Below, piece after piece: positions 9,901 through 23,574 of a stretch of DNA of 64,000 bases. The DNA comes from Fistularia commersonii (taxonomy: Eukaryota > Chordata > Actinopteri > Syngnathiformes > Fistulariidae): positions 9,133,001 to 9,197,000 of the forward strand of contig JBBMNZ010000028.1 in NCBI GenBank assembly GCA_037954325.1, in the 5' to 3' direction. The position numbers and the translations under genes were made by a program. How positions within the stretch are numbered: the stretch's first letter is position 1; each line of letters begins with the position of its first letter. The notes beneath the pieces were generated by a model. It ran no database searches. It worked only from the letters and a program-made list of their open reading frames with translations, and had not been told where the DNA came from.

Positions 9901-11870
9901 AAAACCCCTCCAGTGGCCGAGTCATCAAATTGGCCGTCATAAACATATTTCAGCGTAAAAAGGGTAAAATTAATGAGTCCTCCACCTCTATCCAGCTGTC
10001 TGATAGTCTGTATTCCTCTCTCTACCAGTTACGATTCGTTTATTATAAACAACCAAAATGTGAATACTTTAATTTTAATTCATGATTCTCTTCCCCTGCG
10101 ATTGATTTTATTCATTTTTCAATGTATTAAACATTGAAATTAACCCAATATAAAACTCATGGAAGAGTGTACTGAGAGAAACTGAAAATGAACTGGTAAC
10201 GTTTATTTCATTTTTTTCTCAAAAAGTTTCATCCAGATTGACGCCGGAGCTTCTGCTGAGGCAAAGTAATTAAAGAGAATAAGGGCTATTCACAAATAAA
10301 AAATGTACGGATAATAAAAATGATATTGAAAAATATTAATGATGGGATTATTAATGACAAGAACAACACTATTAATAATAATCCAGTGAAAAATCTGATT
10401 TCCAGTGCCAGGCACTAAATAAACAAACAAACAAACAAATAAATAACAGCCTTTCGGGTGGGATCACGGCTGACTCACGGCTAACCGTGGAGGGTCAACT
10501 GTCAATCATATAGCGACATCAAACCAAGTAAGGGACAGTTTAGAGAGTTCAGTAAAGCTGCAGACTGGTTTTGGACAGCGGGCGGAAAAAAAACAACCTG
10601 AAGAAAACTTAGCCAAAATAACATGATAAGAACCCTCTCACCTGATTGGTCCTCGGAGGTTCATTTACATCTGAGAAAATCGTCCTGGAGCGACATTCTC
10701 TTTCTAAACTTCAAAATAAAAGTGCTACCTTTCCTTCCCTTTTTATTTTGAAATCCGGCTCTTTTTTTTTTTCCAGAGGGATTTACGCCGAACAAATGTC
10801 GTTTGGCGGTCGAGGTGGCCGCGCCGATGTCATCCGACGGCGCCACCAATATTCGAGTCAAATTACCGCCGTTTTTATATTCATGAAGGCGTCCGGCTTG
10901 GTGACAAGGGGAGGGAGGGGTATAAATTCAAGCCCCTGACTTCAGAACCCCGGGACGGATATGACCCCTACTCCGCCCTTGTCTTCAGCCTCCTGTCTCC
11001 TCCCGTCAGGCGGCGCAGACCAGCAGACATCAATCTGCGCTCGCCTCTTCCTGCTGGTGACGGTAGGATGACACAGACGGCAGGCTCGTCACAGTACCGC
11101 CCCAACACCACCACCACCAAAACAGCAGGTAGATGAGTAATGAGGAGGTTAGAAGGAGGGAGTGGACGGAGTTGTGCCAGGTTAGGCCGGGTGAACCCCC
11201 CCCCCACACGTGCACGCCTCCGTCCGGTGCCTCCCCCGACATCCGGCAACAGAGAGAGCAATAGGCTGGGGAGAAGGGAGTGGAATTACATCATAATAAT
11301 GCAATAGTATTTAGAAAAAGATTGTTTTCTTTTTTTGGTAGTTTTCTGACAAATGTTTTTAATCTGTATCGTTTGATTCCAGCTGGAAACGATCAGTTTT
11401 ATGTTTACATCTTGTTTGTTGCTCATTGTTTCTTGTTTGGGCCATTACTTTTGAACGGAGAGACTTGAAAAATACTTTATCAGGTGAATTATAAATAATG
11501 TATGATAATTGTCTGGGGTTTTATAACAAATGGAAGTTTTTTGTTTCTTTTTATAAATGTTTTATTCAACTAACATTTTGAAAACATTTGTTTAGGGTCA
11601 ATCAGCTAAAACTTCAGCGATTCTCTATCAGGGGACATTTTTGCGGCTCCCTGATGCAGATGATTTGCTCGATGATCAGAAGCCCTGAAATCCTGGCGCG
11701 TTCATTGAGACGAAGGTCAGGAGCCTCCTCTTCTTCCTCTTCCTGCAGGTCTTGCCCTAACCGCGCTCATGTGCACGTGCACGTTGACCTTCGCGAGGAT
11801 ATTATAAACTCTGAAATACATGCAGCCGAGCTTATTGGAGGATTTTCAGGCCTTGTGACATACCAGCTCT
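9901..11870. other. Unique non-coding sequence
   Basis: AT-rich to about 10450, then more GC-rich. It contains an AAAC/AAAT microsatellite near 10422-10445, a C run near 11198-11206, and a short CCA run near 11108-11118 that makes a Trp/Val-rich frame on the minus strand. No gene is supported. Confidence 0.4.
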
Positions 11871-11871
11871 G

Positions 11872-11960
11872 CACCACACATACACACACACACACGCGCA
11901 TGCACACACACAAACATACACATATAAAGCACACACACAAACATACACATATGACCACAC
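11872..11960. repeat. Interrupted (CA)n microsatellite
   Basis: CA units with repeated interruptions of the form ACATACACATAT, making a roughly 25-bp higher-order periodicity at 11910-11955. Confidence 0.9.
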
Positions 11961-11989
11961 TCTCTCACACATCCACTCAGTAAGTCATT

Positions 11990-12135
11990 ACTGCTAGGAC
12001 TAGTATGCTACTTCTGTTGCTAATGTTGCTGCAGCTACTGTTGCTACCTCTACTACAACTAGTCCAATAATAGTGCTACTACAACTACTATTACCGCCAC
12101 TGTAATTGCGGCTGCAGGCACTACTACTAATTCTA
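11990..12135. repeat. Degenerate trinucleotide array, left part
   Basis: A period-3 array dominated by ACT/TGC/TAC-type triplets with many substitutions. It resumes at about 12805 on the far side of a transposon, so the two parts were probably one array. Confidence 0.8.
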
Positions 12136-12263
12136 CCAAATTTCCCAACTGTAAGCCAATACATTTTTCCTGTGCTTGGTACAAATTTTAGTTTTTGTCA
12201 TTAGACGTTCCAGGTTTTATTTTGAAAAATGACTATTTCCACCTATGTCTTACTGCCAAAATA

Positions 12264-12802
12264 ACCGTCATTTCCAGACTATAAGCTGCTACTTTTTTCA
12301 CGCTTTGAACGCTGCGCCTTAAACAGGCAAATTTGATAGATTTTTTTTGGGCTGACAAGCTTCATGTCGCCAAAGCATTTAGCCGCATGACATCGGACCA
12401 ATGAAATTACCATGAAATCCTGAGGGTGTTCAATTCCGACACAGAAGAAGATGATATGAACAGATTTAGTGCGCAGGGGAAGACGAAGATAGTGATCAGA
12501 TGGAGGAGGACAAAGCAGGGATGAAAAAAGTGGTCGGATGGATGGACTTTTCCTAGTGTTATTTATTTTTAATCTTTTTCGCCAGCCGTGTTACAGGCAC
12601 TGTTTGGAAAAAAGCATTACCGGTAGGTATTTGTGGATGTTACTGGTATATAATTAATTAACAAAATGTTTCTGTGTAAATATCTCACGTTACAACGTGG
12701 ACACCTGCAACTTATAGACTAGCGCCGGCTAGACATCTACACATATATTTATTTGTTGATTTTGAGCCGTTACAGCTTACAATCAGGTGGGGAAATGACA
12801 GT
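12264..12802 (+). mobile_element. Degraded pogo/mariner-like DNA transposon remnant
   Basis: The left end ACCGTCATTTCCAGACTATA has an inverted counterpart GGAAATGACAGT at the right end (12791-12802). Internal words 'ataagctgctactttttt', 'cgctttgaacgctgcgcctt' and 'gttacaacgtggacacctgc' match my recall of a teleost element family with ATAAGCCGC-type ends. A clean TA duplication is not visible: TA occurs at 12262-12263 and 12802-12803 but the edges differ by one base. The element sits inside a trinucleotide array. Confidence 0.75.
12422..12510 (+). pseudogene. Transposase C-terminal remnant (pogo-like)
   Basis: One frame within the 12.3-12.8 kb element reads FNSDTEEDDMNRFSAQ, an acidic segment typical of the C-terminal end of pogo/Tigger-type DDE transposases (family recall, not verified). 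It is preceded by a stop and has no start codon or catalytic domain. It is a fossil of the element's coding region and not a functional gene. Confidence 0.5.
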
Positions 12803-12804
12803 AC

Positions 12805-13400
12805 TTCTACTGCGATGCAGAATTTGCAACTATTACAGCTGCTGTGCCTGCAACTACTACTACTACTAGTACTACTCCTACTTTCAGAAGTAGTAGTACT
12901 GCTGTTGCTGCTGATATTCTTCAACTAGAGCTTGTGTTTTTCCTCCTCCTCTCCTGCTACCTCCTTTGCTACTACTTCTATTGCTGCAGCTGTTCAGACT
13001 CCTACTGCAACTATTCCAGCTGCTACGCCTACTACTACCATTACCAATCCTACCACTACTTCTAGCAGCAGCTGCTAGTAGAGGTGGCAGTAGCAGTCGA
13101 AGAGCTGCTCTTCCTGCTGATATTACAACTACTACTAATTCTGGTATTTTTCCACCTCCTCCTCCGTACGACCTCCCGTAATACTACTTCTGTCTACTTC
13201 TTTTGATACTTCTGATACTACAACTACTACAGCTGCTGTTAGTATTACTGCTCCTACTCCTGCTGCTGATATTGCAAATCCTACTACTGCTGGTATATTT
13301 CCTACTACTACTATCGCTACCTATATTGTTACTATTGCTGCAGCTGCTTTTTCTACCCCTACTACTACAATTACTCTTACTTCTACTGCAGCTGGGTTGA
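12805..13400. repeat. Degenerate trinucleotide array, right part
   Basis: A long imperfect (TAC/TGC/TCC)n array. Period 3 removes stops in some frames and gives artificial open frames rich in Leu (plus strand 13203-13400), Ser/Thr (minus) or Tyr/Cys (plus). Composition rather than coding selection explains these frames. Confidence 0.88.
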
Positions 13401-14040
13401 AATGAGTTTTTGTGTTCTTCACTTCCTCATCGGGGGCCTTGATAAAACACTTGGTCCCTTCCGATGCCCAGAATTGACTGCTCCTGTTTTCATATTTGTA
13501 CTCTCCGAAGCAGCTCAGTCTGTCTTCACGGGACTTCAAATGCAAGATACTGATCAGAACTGTAAACATTAGCTTCGGCTTTGCCGAGTGACCCAGAAAA
13601 AAAAAGATACGGGAGTGAGAAGATGCTTAGAAATATGAAAGAGGTGAAAGCAAACGGATGAGCAAATGACAATAAATGCAACAAATGATTAATGATATGA
13701 AAAAAAAAAACAGTTGAGGAGTTTGGACTCACACAAGTCCATCTGTGTTCCGTCCACCTCTGAGGCACTAAAGATTCATCACACCAGCTGGTCGAGCCCA
13801 GATTTACTTTGTATTTTTACATTCCCAGCCTTAAAGGTCATTTCTGAGGAGAGAAGAAAAAAAAAAACAGCCCGTAAACACAAAATGACACATAGAGATG
13901 ATAAATATGTGGGCATTTGATGAGAAAAAAAAATCCCTTTATCCAGCAAAGATTGAGGTTCTCTCTTCAAGACAGGACATGCCAGAGACCACAGTATTCG
14001 AACCCAAAAACCAAACAAGCTCCTTTCCCTCGTCTTTACT

Positions 14041-14041
<1 letters not shown>
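13401..14041. other. Unique non-coding sequence
   Basis: Mixed composition with A-runs near 13600, 13700 and 13858. No gene signal was seen. Confidence 0.4.

Positions 14042-14116
<75 letters not shown>
14042..14116. repeat. Long (GT)n microsatellite
   Basis: About 37 uninterrupted GT units, the longest dinucleotide array in the window. It should be length-polymorphic. Val/Cys frames through it are artefacts. Confidence 0.97.
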
Positions 14117-14123
<7 letters not shown>

Positions 14124-14251
14124 CCAGGAAATTTCTGCTATACAGCTATTTTTTCCATGCATTCATATGATATAAAATATGAAAGAGTAGTAGTTCATTT
14201 ACTAAATAAAAACACATATAATTCAAATTGCATCCCTTCCAGTACCCCCTC

Positions 14252-14270
14252 CCACACACACACACACACC
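14252..14270. repeat. Short (CA)n microsatellite
   Basis: About nine CA units after a short C run. Confidence 0.85.
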
Positions 14271-14961
14271 TACAAAGAAAGAGGTCTGTGTCACTGAAGG
14301 GATTTGCAAGTGATTTCCTTGGTGTTGTGTTCAAGATATGGAAACTGTCAGGGAGAGATCAATAGGTTGTCAATATTGAGGACAGACTCACTCATAGTGC
14401 ACGTGAGCATGCACTGACTTCCATCTCTCTGTCTCTCTCTATCTCTATCTATCCTTTCCTACTGTACATCTTTCTATCTATTTATACATACATAAATGGA
14501 GTGTCATCGAGTCAACACATCAATTCATTAATGCCAAGGATTATTTCATTGTGCATTTTTTGTTATTTGTAATATTATTTTTATTTTCTTCAATTACAAA
14601 GCAGATAACTAATGTCCTGGCTGAGGCAAAGAACTTAATTTGATTACACTCATAAGTTAGGATTCGCTTAGCTGAGATTTAAAAGGAATATTGCTCTTAG
14701 AAAAAAAAAAGCATCTTATTTGTTTACATTTCTTTAAAACCAGCAGAAGTTTTTAAACATATTCAAAAAGTTAACAATCTATTTCCTTGAATTTATTAAT
14801 GGATTTTGGGGATAACAATGGATAACAATGAATTTGTGATTGATCCAAGAAAATCATCCAGTTAAACCGAAAATGATAATCCTTGCCCACCACTATAAAA
14901 TATATGTATATAGTTCTATAAAAAAAATACACATAAAATATAGATGTATACACACAAATGT
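14271..14961. other. Unique AT-rich sequence
   Basis: CT/CTAT microsatellite-like sequence occurs near 14420-14485. Otherwise this is unique AT-rich sequence with no gene. Confidence 0.4.
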
Positions 14962-17177
<2,216 letters not shown>

Positions 17178-17372
17178 GTCCATGTTCTCCTACCATGGTT
17201 CTCTCCAGCTTTTCCATCTTCTTCTCACACTCAGCATGTTCATTGAAGACTGAATTGTGCATAAGTGTGACTGAGAGGTGTGATTGACAGGCGACCCGTC
17301 CAGATTAAGCCCCGCCTCCCAGCCAAGTCACAGCTGTGATTGGCTCCAGTAGCATTGGGCGAAGAGACCGAG
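17178..17372 (+). repeat. Dispersed teleost repeat, core part (copy 3)
   Basis: Plus orientation: 'tccatgttctcc', 'catgttcattgaagactgaa', 'gtgattgacaggcgac', 'aagccccgcctcccagcc' and 'gctgtgattggctccag'. The head is missing. Confidence 0.85.
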
Positions 17373-17427
17373 ACAAGTCGTAAAGGGCATGAAACAAAGT
17401 CAAGACTAAGAATATTCACAAACAAAC

Positions 17428-17469
17428 AAAGACACACACACACACAAACACACACACACGTACACACAC
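17428..17469. repeat. Interrupted (CA)n microsatellite
   Basis: CA units interrupted by AAAC and GTAC, lying between the dispersed repeat and the transposase remnant. Confidence 0.9.
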
Positions 17470-17499
17470 ATTGGAAGCAGCTCCTGGAGGATGAATGAA

Positions 17500-17755
17500 T
17501 CTATACCACTGACTGGCGTTCACACCCACCTGACCTAAATCCGATAGAAAACCTGTGGGTCATCATGTTTGACTCGGTCCATCCCGCGTGTCAGGTTGAC
17601 CCTCGAACCTGTCCGGGAGTTTAGCGATGCTCTGAATCCGTCAACGTCGGTCTCCAGGAGCGAGCCCCAACGTTATCAGATGTGTATACAGGCTCGCAGG
17701 GGCCTCCGCTGTTGTTTGGCATTTGTATCCTCTAAGGTTTTTCAAGCCTAGCACA
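17500..17755 (+). pseudogene. Tc1-like transposase C-terminal fragment, frameshifted
   Basis: One frame from 17518 reads PPDLNPIENLWVIMF, the conserved segment around the second catalytic Asp of Tc1-type DDE transposases. After a frameshift near 17590 the homologous reading continues as LEPVREFSDAL. Near 17670-17705 it reads RYQMCIQARRG, which corresponds to the C-terminal end of the family. The N-terminal DNA-binding region, the first Asp and the terminal repeats were not found nearby. Changes of frame mark it as a dead fragment of a Tc1/mariner-superfamily element. Confidence 0.85.
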
Positions 17756-18455
17756 GCGACTTAAGAGCTGAAGGACCTCAAAACCAAGCCCGGTCTGGAG
17801 TACTCCAACATAAGGTGGTCAAACTTTCAGCTTGTTTTTGCACAAATCTTGAAATCCGACAAACATGACAGTAAAAACGCCAATTTGAGACAGAACCTCC
17901 TCAGTGCCTCGAACCAATTTGTTAATCCGGGGGCCCCTTTTTCATGTAAGGGATATGTCCAAAATCGTTTTTTTCCCCTTCGAGTTCGACAGTTCGACTT
18001 CCTCTGTGGTGTTCTTACTGTTCATCAGGAAAACGTTCCCCCCTCCACATCCGGACCGAGCAGAAACCCAGCTGGTCCATCCTGACATAACCCGAATAAT
18101 ATTTTGCCGATTTTTTTTTAGAATCCAGTGGACGATTTGGACAGATGATGAGTTTGAAGGCAAAAGAACCCTTCCAGGCGTGTTCTTTCTCTCTCTGCTC
18201 CAAAACAGACTTCACCGTGGAGGACAGCGTTTGAGTGCGAAGGGCCTTTGATCCGTCTGGGGTGAATGAGTGACGGGTTATGTTTTCAATGACGTGACAA
18301 CGTGAAAACAAAGGGATTTCGATGAAAATCGGACCCGATCTGAACATCGAGGAGGGCGAAGATGTTGAGTGACAGTTAAAACAAACAAAGTCTGGATTTG
18401 AGTCTTTAACTTGAAATAGAGGTTTTGAATTATTCATTCATTCAATATCTACGGT

Positions 18456-18662
18456 CGACAGGCAATCACAGGGCCACGCGTTCGCACATCAGTGAGAGAC
18501 AATGAACCTAATGACTGTCTCTGGACAGACAAGCCCGAGGAAATTTCTTCAGACACAGAGGAGGACATGCAAACTCCACACAGAAAGGAAAAAATAAAGA
18601 AATCGAACCAGGTTCCTTCGTGCCGCGAGGCGGAAGCACTGAACACTTTGCCGCCCACGATT
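18456..18662 (-). repeat. Dispersed teleost repeat with tRNA-like head (copy 4)
   Basis: On the minus strand the head is clear: an A-box-like region near 18650-18635 and a B-box-like GGTTCGATTTC at about 18600-18610. These are followed by 'tgtgtggagtttgcatgtcc' and the core with 'gtgattgcctgtcgacc'. It supports a tRNA-derived promoter at the head of the family. Confidence 0.8.
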
Positions 18663-18673
18663 GAAAACAATAT

Positions 18674-18693
18674 AAAAAAAAAAAAAAAAAAAA
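18674..18693. repeat. (A)20 homopolymer
   Basis: An A run about 10 bp beyond the head end of copy 4. It lies at the head end and not the tail end, so it is not that copy's poly-A tail. Confidence 0.85.
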
Positions 18694-18784
18694 CGGAGCT
18701 ACAAAAAAGTTAAGGTTACATCCCTTTGGCACTGGACAACAAACACTGGAGGAAAAATCAGCCAATTCCAGTTGAACCTGCGCC

Positions 18785-19110
18785 GAACCGGCTTTAACCA
18801 GGGCGGGTCAGCTGTCGATCACAAGGGGCCACATTTAGGGACATCCAACCATTCAGGCTCTCATTCACAGCCACAGGCAATGACCAACGACTGCCTTGCT
18901 CCTGGGTTTCTGTAAATCATTTTAAAGTGTGGTCCAAATCTATTTGTAAAGTGTCATCAGACCATTCTGTTATCATTTGGGGCTGTATAAATAAAATCTG
19001 ACTTCAGCAGGGAAAACGCGAACAAGATCAGAACCCAGGCGGGAGATCGCGGTGGGCCAGCGAATTTGAACCCGAAACCCTCTGGCCCCCGGGCTAGCAC
19101 TCTTTGAGGG
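18785..19110 (-). repeat. Dispersed teleost repeat, diverged (copy 5)
   Basis: The core at 18785-18890 (minus: 'tgtgatcgacagctgacccg' and 'tggttaaagccgg') is followed after a diverged 110-bp stretch by head-like sequence at 19020-19105, containing 'ttcgggttcaaatt' and 'gggttctgatc' on the minus strand. Confidence 0.65.
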
Positions 19111-21845
19111 GATGTTTAGAGTAACAGGTGCGCACAAATAAACACGTGTACCCTGTCAGCTGCAGCCAGTGAGTCATCAGCCATCTTGACCCGCTTTGGA
19201 GGTGAGATGGAGTGGGGGGTTGAAGGCAGGCGATGGGGAGAGGGGGTTTCGCTTGTGTAGATGAAGCGAGTCGACTCTTTGAAGACATCTGGCTACGCGT
19301 CTTTATCTCCACATGGTTCTGAAGGGGAAGAGAAGAACACGCACCCGGGGTTTTACCGTTATAAAAGGTGAGAGTCGCTTTGACAATCCCTTCAAACCCA
19401 CTTTCAGCAGCAATTTTTTTTTTTTTTTTTTAACTCATTTCATGTTAATAACACCCCCCTCGTGCCCCAGAAAGCACCAAAATAAATCTCACTCACCTTG
19501 TTTAGCACACACCCGGGGACAGTCACACCGCGACAGAAAACAAGTTCAAAATGAGGATTTTTTTCTATTAAAAACGGTGCTTTTGAAGAGTCAGAACACG
19601 TTTTCAGCAAAAACTCAAAGCTACATTCTATTACATTTATTTAATTCTTTCTTTTTTTTTCGGATGGTTTCTCAGAATTAATCCTGAGCGTTCATTCCTA
19701 GACAGTGCCTGCAGCCAGCAAAGTGGGCTTTATCAGCGGCTGGCACGGTGACAGCAACCCCGAACCTTTGGATTCACACTGAGGGGCAGAACAAAGCAGT
19801 AAACCAATTATAACACTGTTTTATCGTCACCGCGGTGACCGCCGGCGGTTGTGCGGGGTCAGGCCAGGTGTACCAACAGCTTAGTGTTTGTGTCAACTCT
19901 GACCACTCCACGGCAACGTAAACACACAGCGAGGTGATGGAGGGCTGCGAGGGTGGGTATCTGAAACCGGCCAGGTAGAGCTCCGGGCACGCAGTTCTGC
20001 AGGTGTCCTTTCGCAGGAATGGAGATAACACACACGCTAGGGGGAGGAAAAGGAACACACACTAACTCACACTATGATATAAATACACAGGAGGCCATAT
20101 TTAAGACCTTTAAAAGGCAGGGAGCGTACTCATGTCGCACCGGCTAACAGCTAGAACTAGCGACACTAACACTGACATGCATTGTCCCCGTTCTATACGA
20201 ATGAAGCAAAATAAACTTAGTAACTTTAAGATTTTTTCCTCAAGTCTGAAATATCTTGAACCCTGTGCACTCCATGGCAAAAAAAAAATGAAAAAAAAAA
20301 TTCACAGAAATTAATCATTTTTTAATTTATAATTTTTTTATTACATATTATAATATATATATTATAATATTTATACTATATTATATAATATAATAAATAA
20401 TATTATATATTATTATTATTTTATTTTCAATGGTGACAGCTTTGTTTGAGTTGTGACAAGAGCGCCGTTCGTTTGATAGGTTTCTACTGATGAAACGGCT
20501 TCTCACTTGAAAACGCCGTAATTCATTTTGCAGCTAAAGGGTTCAATTTTTTTTTGATTCGCATAACATTTTTTTTCGGCCAGCTTTGCTCACTGCTCGC
20601 AGTCGAGCCGCTCTCTCTCTGCTCAGAAGATCTAAATCATCCATTAACAAAGGCGCATCCATTTAAAGGAACGGCCCTTCTTTTGACAAAGAGTGTCTGC
20701 ACTCTTTGTTACAAAGTCCTGCAGTTCTGTATTGTTCTTTTTATTTCGAAGGAAATTAGAAAAGCGCACCGGTTAAGCGCGTTAGGGGTCACCTGAGGGA
20801 GACAGGCGGGCCGTAAACAGACAGGGCTCCTGTAGTTACATTGTCTGAGGCCGCGCTCCATTCGCAGAGCGCCGCTCTGTTCGAGTGCTTCTTTATGAGC
20901 TCATTTGTCTCCCTGGCCCTCCATAGAGTGCTGTGGAGGAGCGTTAGCCCATCTATCTGTTTCCTCCGAATCGTACGGGGACGCAGTCCGCCATCTCTCC
21001 CTCCTCCTGATGAAGACGCCCACTTAAACAGCAATTAAGATGCATTTCCCCGGTACCGCGCTTCATAATTTCCCCGTTCGAGGAGTGTGTGCATCAATAT
21101 TCCACTGACGTGACGGCTAAATCACCGAGGTTCAATCTCACCGCCTCCTATCCGATCGACGCAACTTACTGCCGCGCTTAGATGAGCTGTGTTTCGGCGG
21201 CGCGCCTCCGCACATCAAAACAACACGGCGAAAACAAAAACAAAACAATCGCATCTCAAAGGAAGCACAAAGAAAACAAAGGAAGCTGACGCAAGGCTGG
21301 GCGACGCGAGACAAGATTGGGTTTAAGGTGCCAAGGCCACAAACGCAAGAACCCGCTCAGGTTCCATCTCCACCTTCCTACAAGTGACCTTCTCCTTTCC
21401 CGAAACACGGCCGGGTCGGCGCGGCCTGCAACCTGCCGGGCCGTGAATTAGTGACTGCGGACCAGAGAAAGAAAAATAAATAAGTAAAATGGTGTCTGGT
21501 TTCCACCTTCTGTCCGAACGCACTTTGAAATTCTTCAGGACAGGCTCAGATTGGCCATCTGGCATTTCTGGCTGATGCCAGATGGGCCGGGCTAGTTAGT
21601 GCCCCGCAAGGCTGCGCCACAACGGGCGGGGGGGCGAAGCGGGGAGCGCGGGGGGGCTGGACAGGCCTGTCGAAGTTGGGTTGTTGTGGGAACAGAGCAG
21701 CTGATCGAGCGGCACGTGATGCGAAGTGTCGGTCGGCCGGTACGGAATCGTCTCACGTTCGTCCGGTCTATCACGGGAAGCCGCGACGGAGCAGCGGGGA
21801 GGATGCGGGCTCGGAGCCTGGAGCCAAACGCAGCTGTCGCTCAGC
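19111..21845. other. Unique non-coding sequence
   Basis: The stretch contains a T run near 19418-19432 and an AT-only low-complexity stretch at 20325-20425 made of TATA/AATA words. A compact block at 21025-21135 has 'cagcaattaagatgcattt', 'cttcataatttccccgttcg' and 'cgtgacggctaaatcac', and could be regulatory. No gene is supported. Frames at 21599-22261 and 21592-21774 are opposite-strand mirrors in GC-rich sequence. Confidence 0.4.
20325..20425. repeat. AT-only low-complexity tract
   Basis: About 100 bp made almost wholly of A and T in TATA, AATA and TTAT words, with partial self-complementarity. Confidence 0.85.
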
Positions 21846-22262
21846 AGGAGGCGGAGTTTAACCTGGATAGGTCACCAATCGATCAAACGGTCGGATCTGG
21901 AGGCATCAGAGCATTTGGATGTCTACCGTTCACATCTACAAACAATTTAGTCTTCAGTGAATGTGTTGACTGTTTTTGGGCTGAAGAACATGGAGAAAAC
22001 CCAGGCAGGAGAAAAAAAAACTATGCAAAGAATACAGGGAGGACAACACGGAGGGAACCGAGGGAGGACAACATGGGGAGAATCTGGAGAGAACTTAGGG
22101 AGAAGAAAAAATCATACAGAAAACCCAGGCAGGAGAACATGGAGGGAGTCCAGGTAGGAGAACCTGCAGAGAAACTACAAAAAGAAAAGAATATGGAGAG
22201 CCCAGTCTCAGGAGGGAACACACAGAGAACCCCATCCGCTAACCAGAGAAACCGTGAATAGA
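21846..22262 (-). repeat. Dispersed teleost repeat with internal expansion (copy 6)
   Basis: The core (21846-21985) carries 'cggagtttaacctggatag', 'gtcaccaatcgatc' and 'aatttagtcttcagtgaatg'. Beyond it, the 'aacatggagagaaccca' / 'caggcaggagaacatgg' segment, single in most copies, recurs about seven to eight times in diverged form to 22245. The long plus-strand open frame (21599-22261), rich in Glu, Arg and Asn, is a by-product of this purine-rich tandem expansion. Confidence 0.75.
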
Positions 22263-22667
22263 AACTCCGAAATGCAAAAGAGCGGAGCGGCGATTAGACG
22301 AGAAGATGCTCCCAGACGACGAGCCGTCTTCCTGACGCCACAGGTTCAGAGTTCAGACATCCGCCGCATCACATTCTTCACCCGCGTTCTTGTATTTTTT
22401 TTTTTTTTCCGCCTGCTTCTCGAGCACGGCGCCGAACAATGGCGAGCGGGCTGAGGCGCGGAGCGAGGCGGAGGGGCGGAGGGGGGGCGTTATTGTGTGT
22501 AATGCCGATATTCATCGGAGTCTCTGATATCCGCTAACAGCCTGCCACGGGGGCCGGAGGAGAGCAGGAGGGATGATTGACAGCGACGGGGGCGCGACGG
22601 GGAAAAACAGAGAGCAATAAAGTCGAAAATAAGGTTCCAAAAGAAGGGAACAAAAGTCATTTCATGG

Positions 22668-22712
22668 CTTTTTTGCCAAACAGCATGACAATCTAAGTGT
22701 ATGGCAAAAAAG
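22668..22712. other. Perfect 11-bp inverted repeat
   Basis: CTTTTTTGCCA at 22668-22678 pairs exactly with its inverse at 22702-22712 around a 23-nt loop. No transposon family is recognised. Confidence 0.6.
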
Positions 22713-22749
22713 AAATTGATTTGCTCATTTTACTGGTATTTTGAAAATT

Positions 22750-23030
22750 CTTAGGAGGTGGTGGGGTGAAGCCGGACGGGTCAGCCGCCAATCAGAGGGC
22801 CACATGTAGACGCATCCAATCACTCGCTCTCCCGCGTCTAGATCTACGGACAATTCAGAGTCTTCGATGATCCCGTTGACCGTTTTGTGGATGGAGAATG
22901 GAGAGAGCAAAAGCTGGAGAACACGGTGAGAAACCCAGGCAGGAATCAGGAGAAGATGGAGACTCCTCACAGAGGGAACACGTTCAACCGCCGGACAGAC
23001 ACAGAGAGACGGTGACCCCTGCCCTTCAGA
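22750..23030 (-). repeat. Dispersed teleost repeat (copy 7)
   Basis: Minus orientation: 'aattgtccgtagatctag', 'gatgcgtctacatgtggccc', 'tctgattggcggctgacc' and a GGAGAA-type segment with one extra partial copy. Confidence 0.8.
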
Positions 23031-23574
23031 GCCGCCGCAGATGGAATCTAATTACAATACATTTACAGTTATATCATCCGAAAAAAAAAAAAAAGAAAAT
23101 TTTTACAGAAGCCTCTTTCTTTGTCAGAAATCGGGATCTGAGACGTTCCCGGCACAGATTCATGTCTGAAGGTAAGGTCGGTGTATTTTCAGAAATTCTG
23201 CAGTTTAGAGTTGATAGATGCGCGATCAGAGAGCCCGGGTAGAAGTAATCTCATAAAAGTAGAAGTTGAAATACTCGAGATTATACTTATACAGCACAAC
23301 GGCACGGCATCTGGTTTGCAGACAACACTAAATCAACCAATTCTCATTTCTCAACAACCATGAGGATAGTCATAGACGCACCCGCTGAAGACAAGGACAC
23401 TTTGTATTTCCTCCCTTATGACTTTATTCACGTCATTGCAGCGCTGCACAGGACCCGTCTCCACCTGAACCGCATCGACCCCGCCGGTTGTTCGGCAACG
23501 GTGGGATTACACCGGCCTCCAACCTGTCGGAAAAAGCGCGGGACTAAATGGTTGTGGTTCGGCTCGCTCGAGTG

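Noticed and set aside
13203..13400. Leu-rich 65-codon frame that looks like a membrane protein
   Set aside because: It is made by the degenerate trinucleotide array. The hydrophobicity is compositional.
18596..18662. Possible tRNA gene on the minus strand
   Set aside because: Only A- and B-box-like words remain, without a full cloverleaf. The flanks continue into the dispersed repeat, so it is a SINE head.
21599..22261. 220-codon plus-strand frame
   Set aside because: It runs from GC-rich unique DNA straight through a dispersed repeat and its purine-rich expansion. There is no family similarity.
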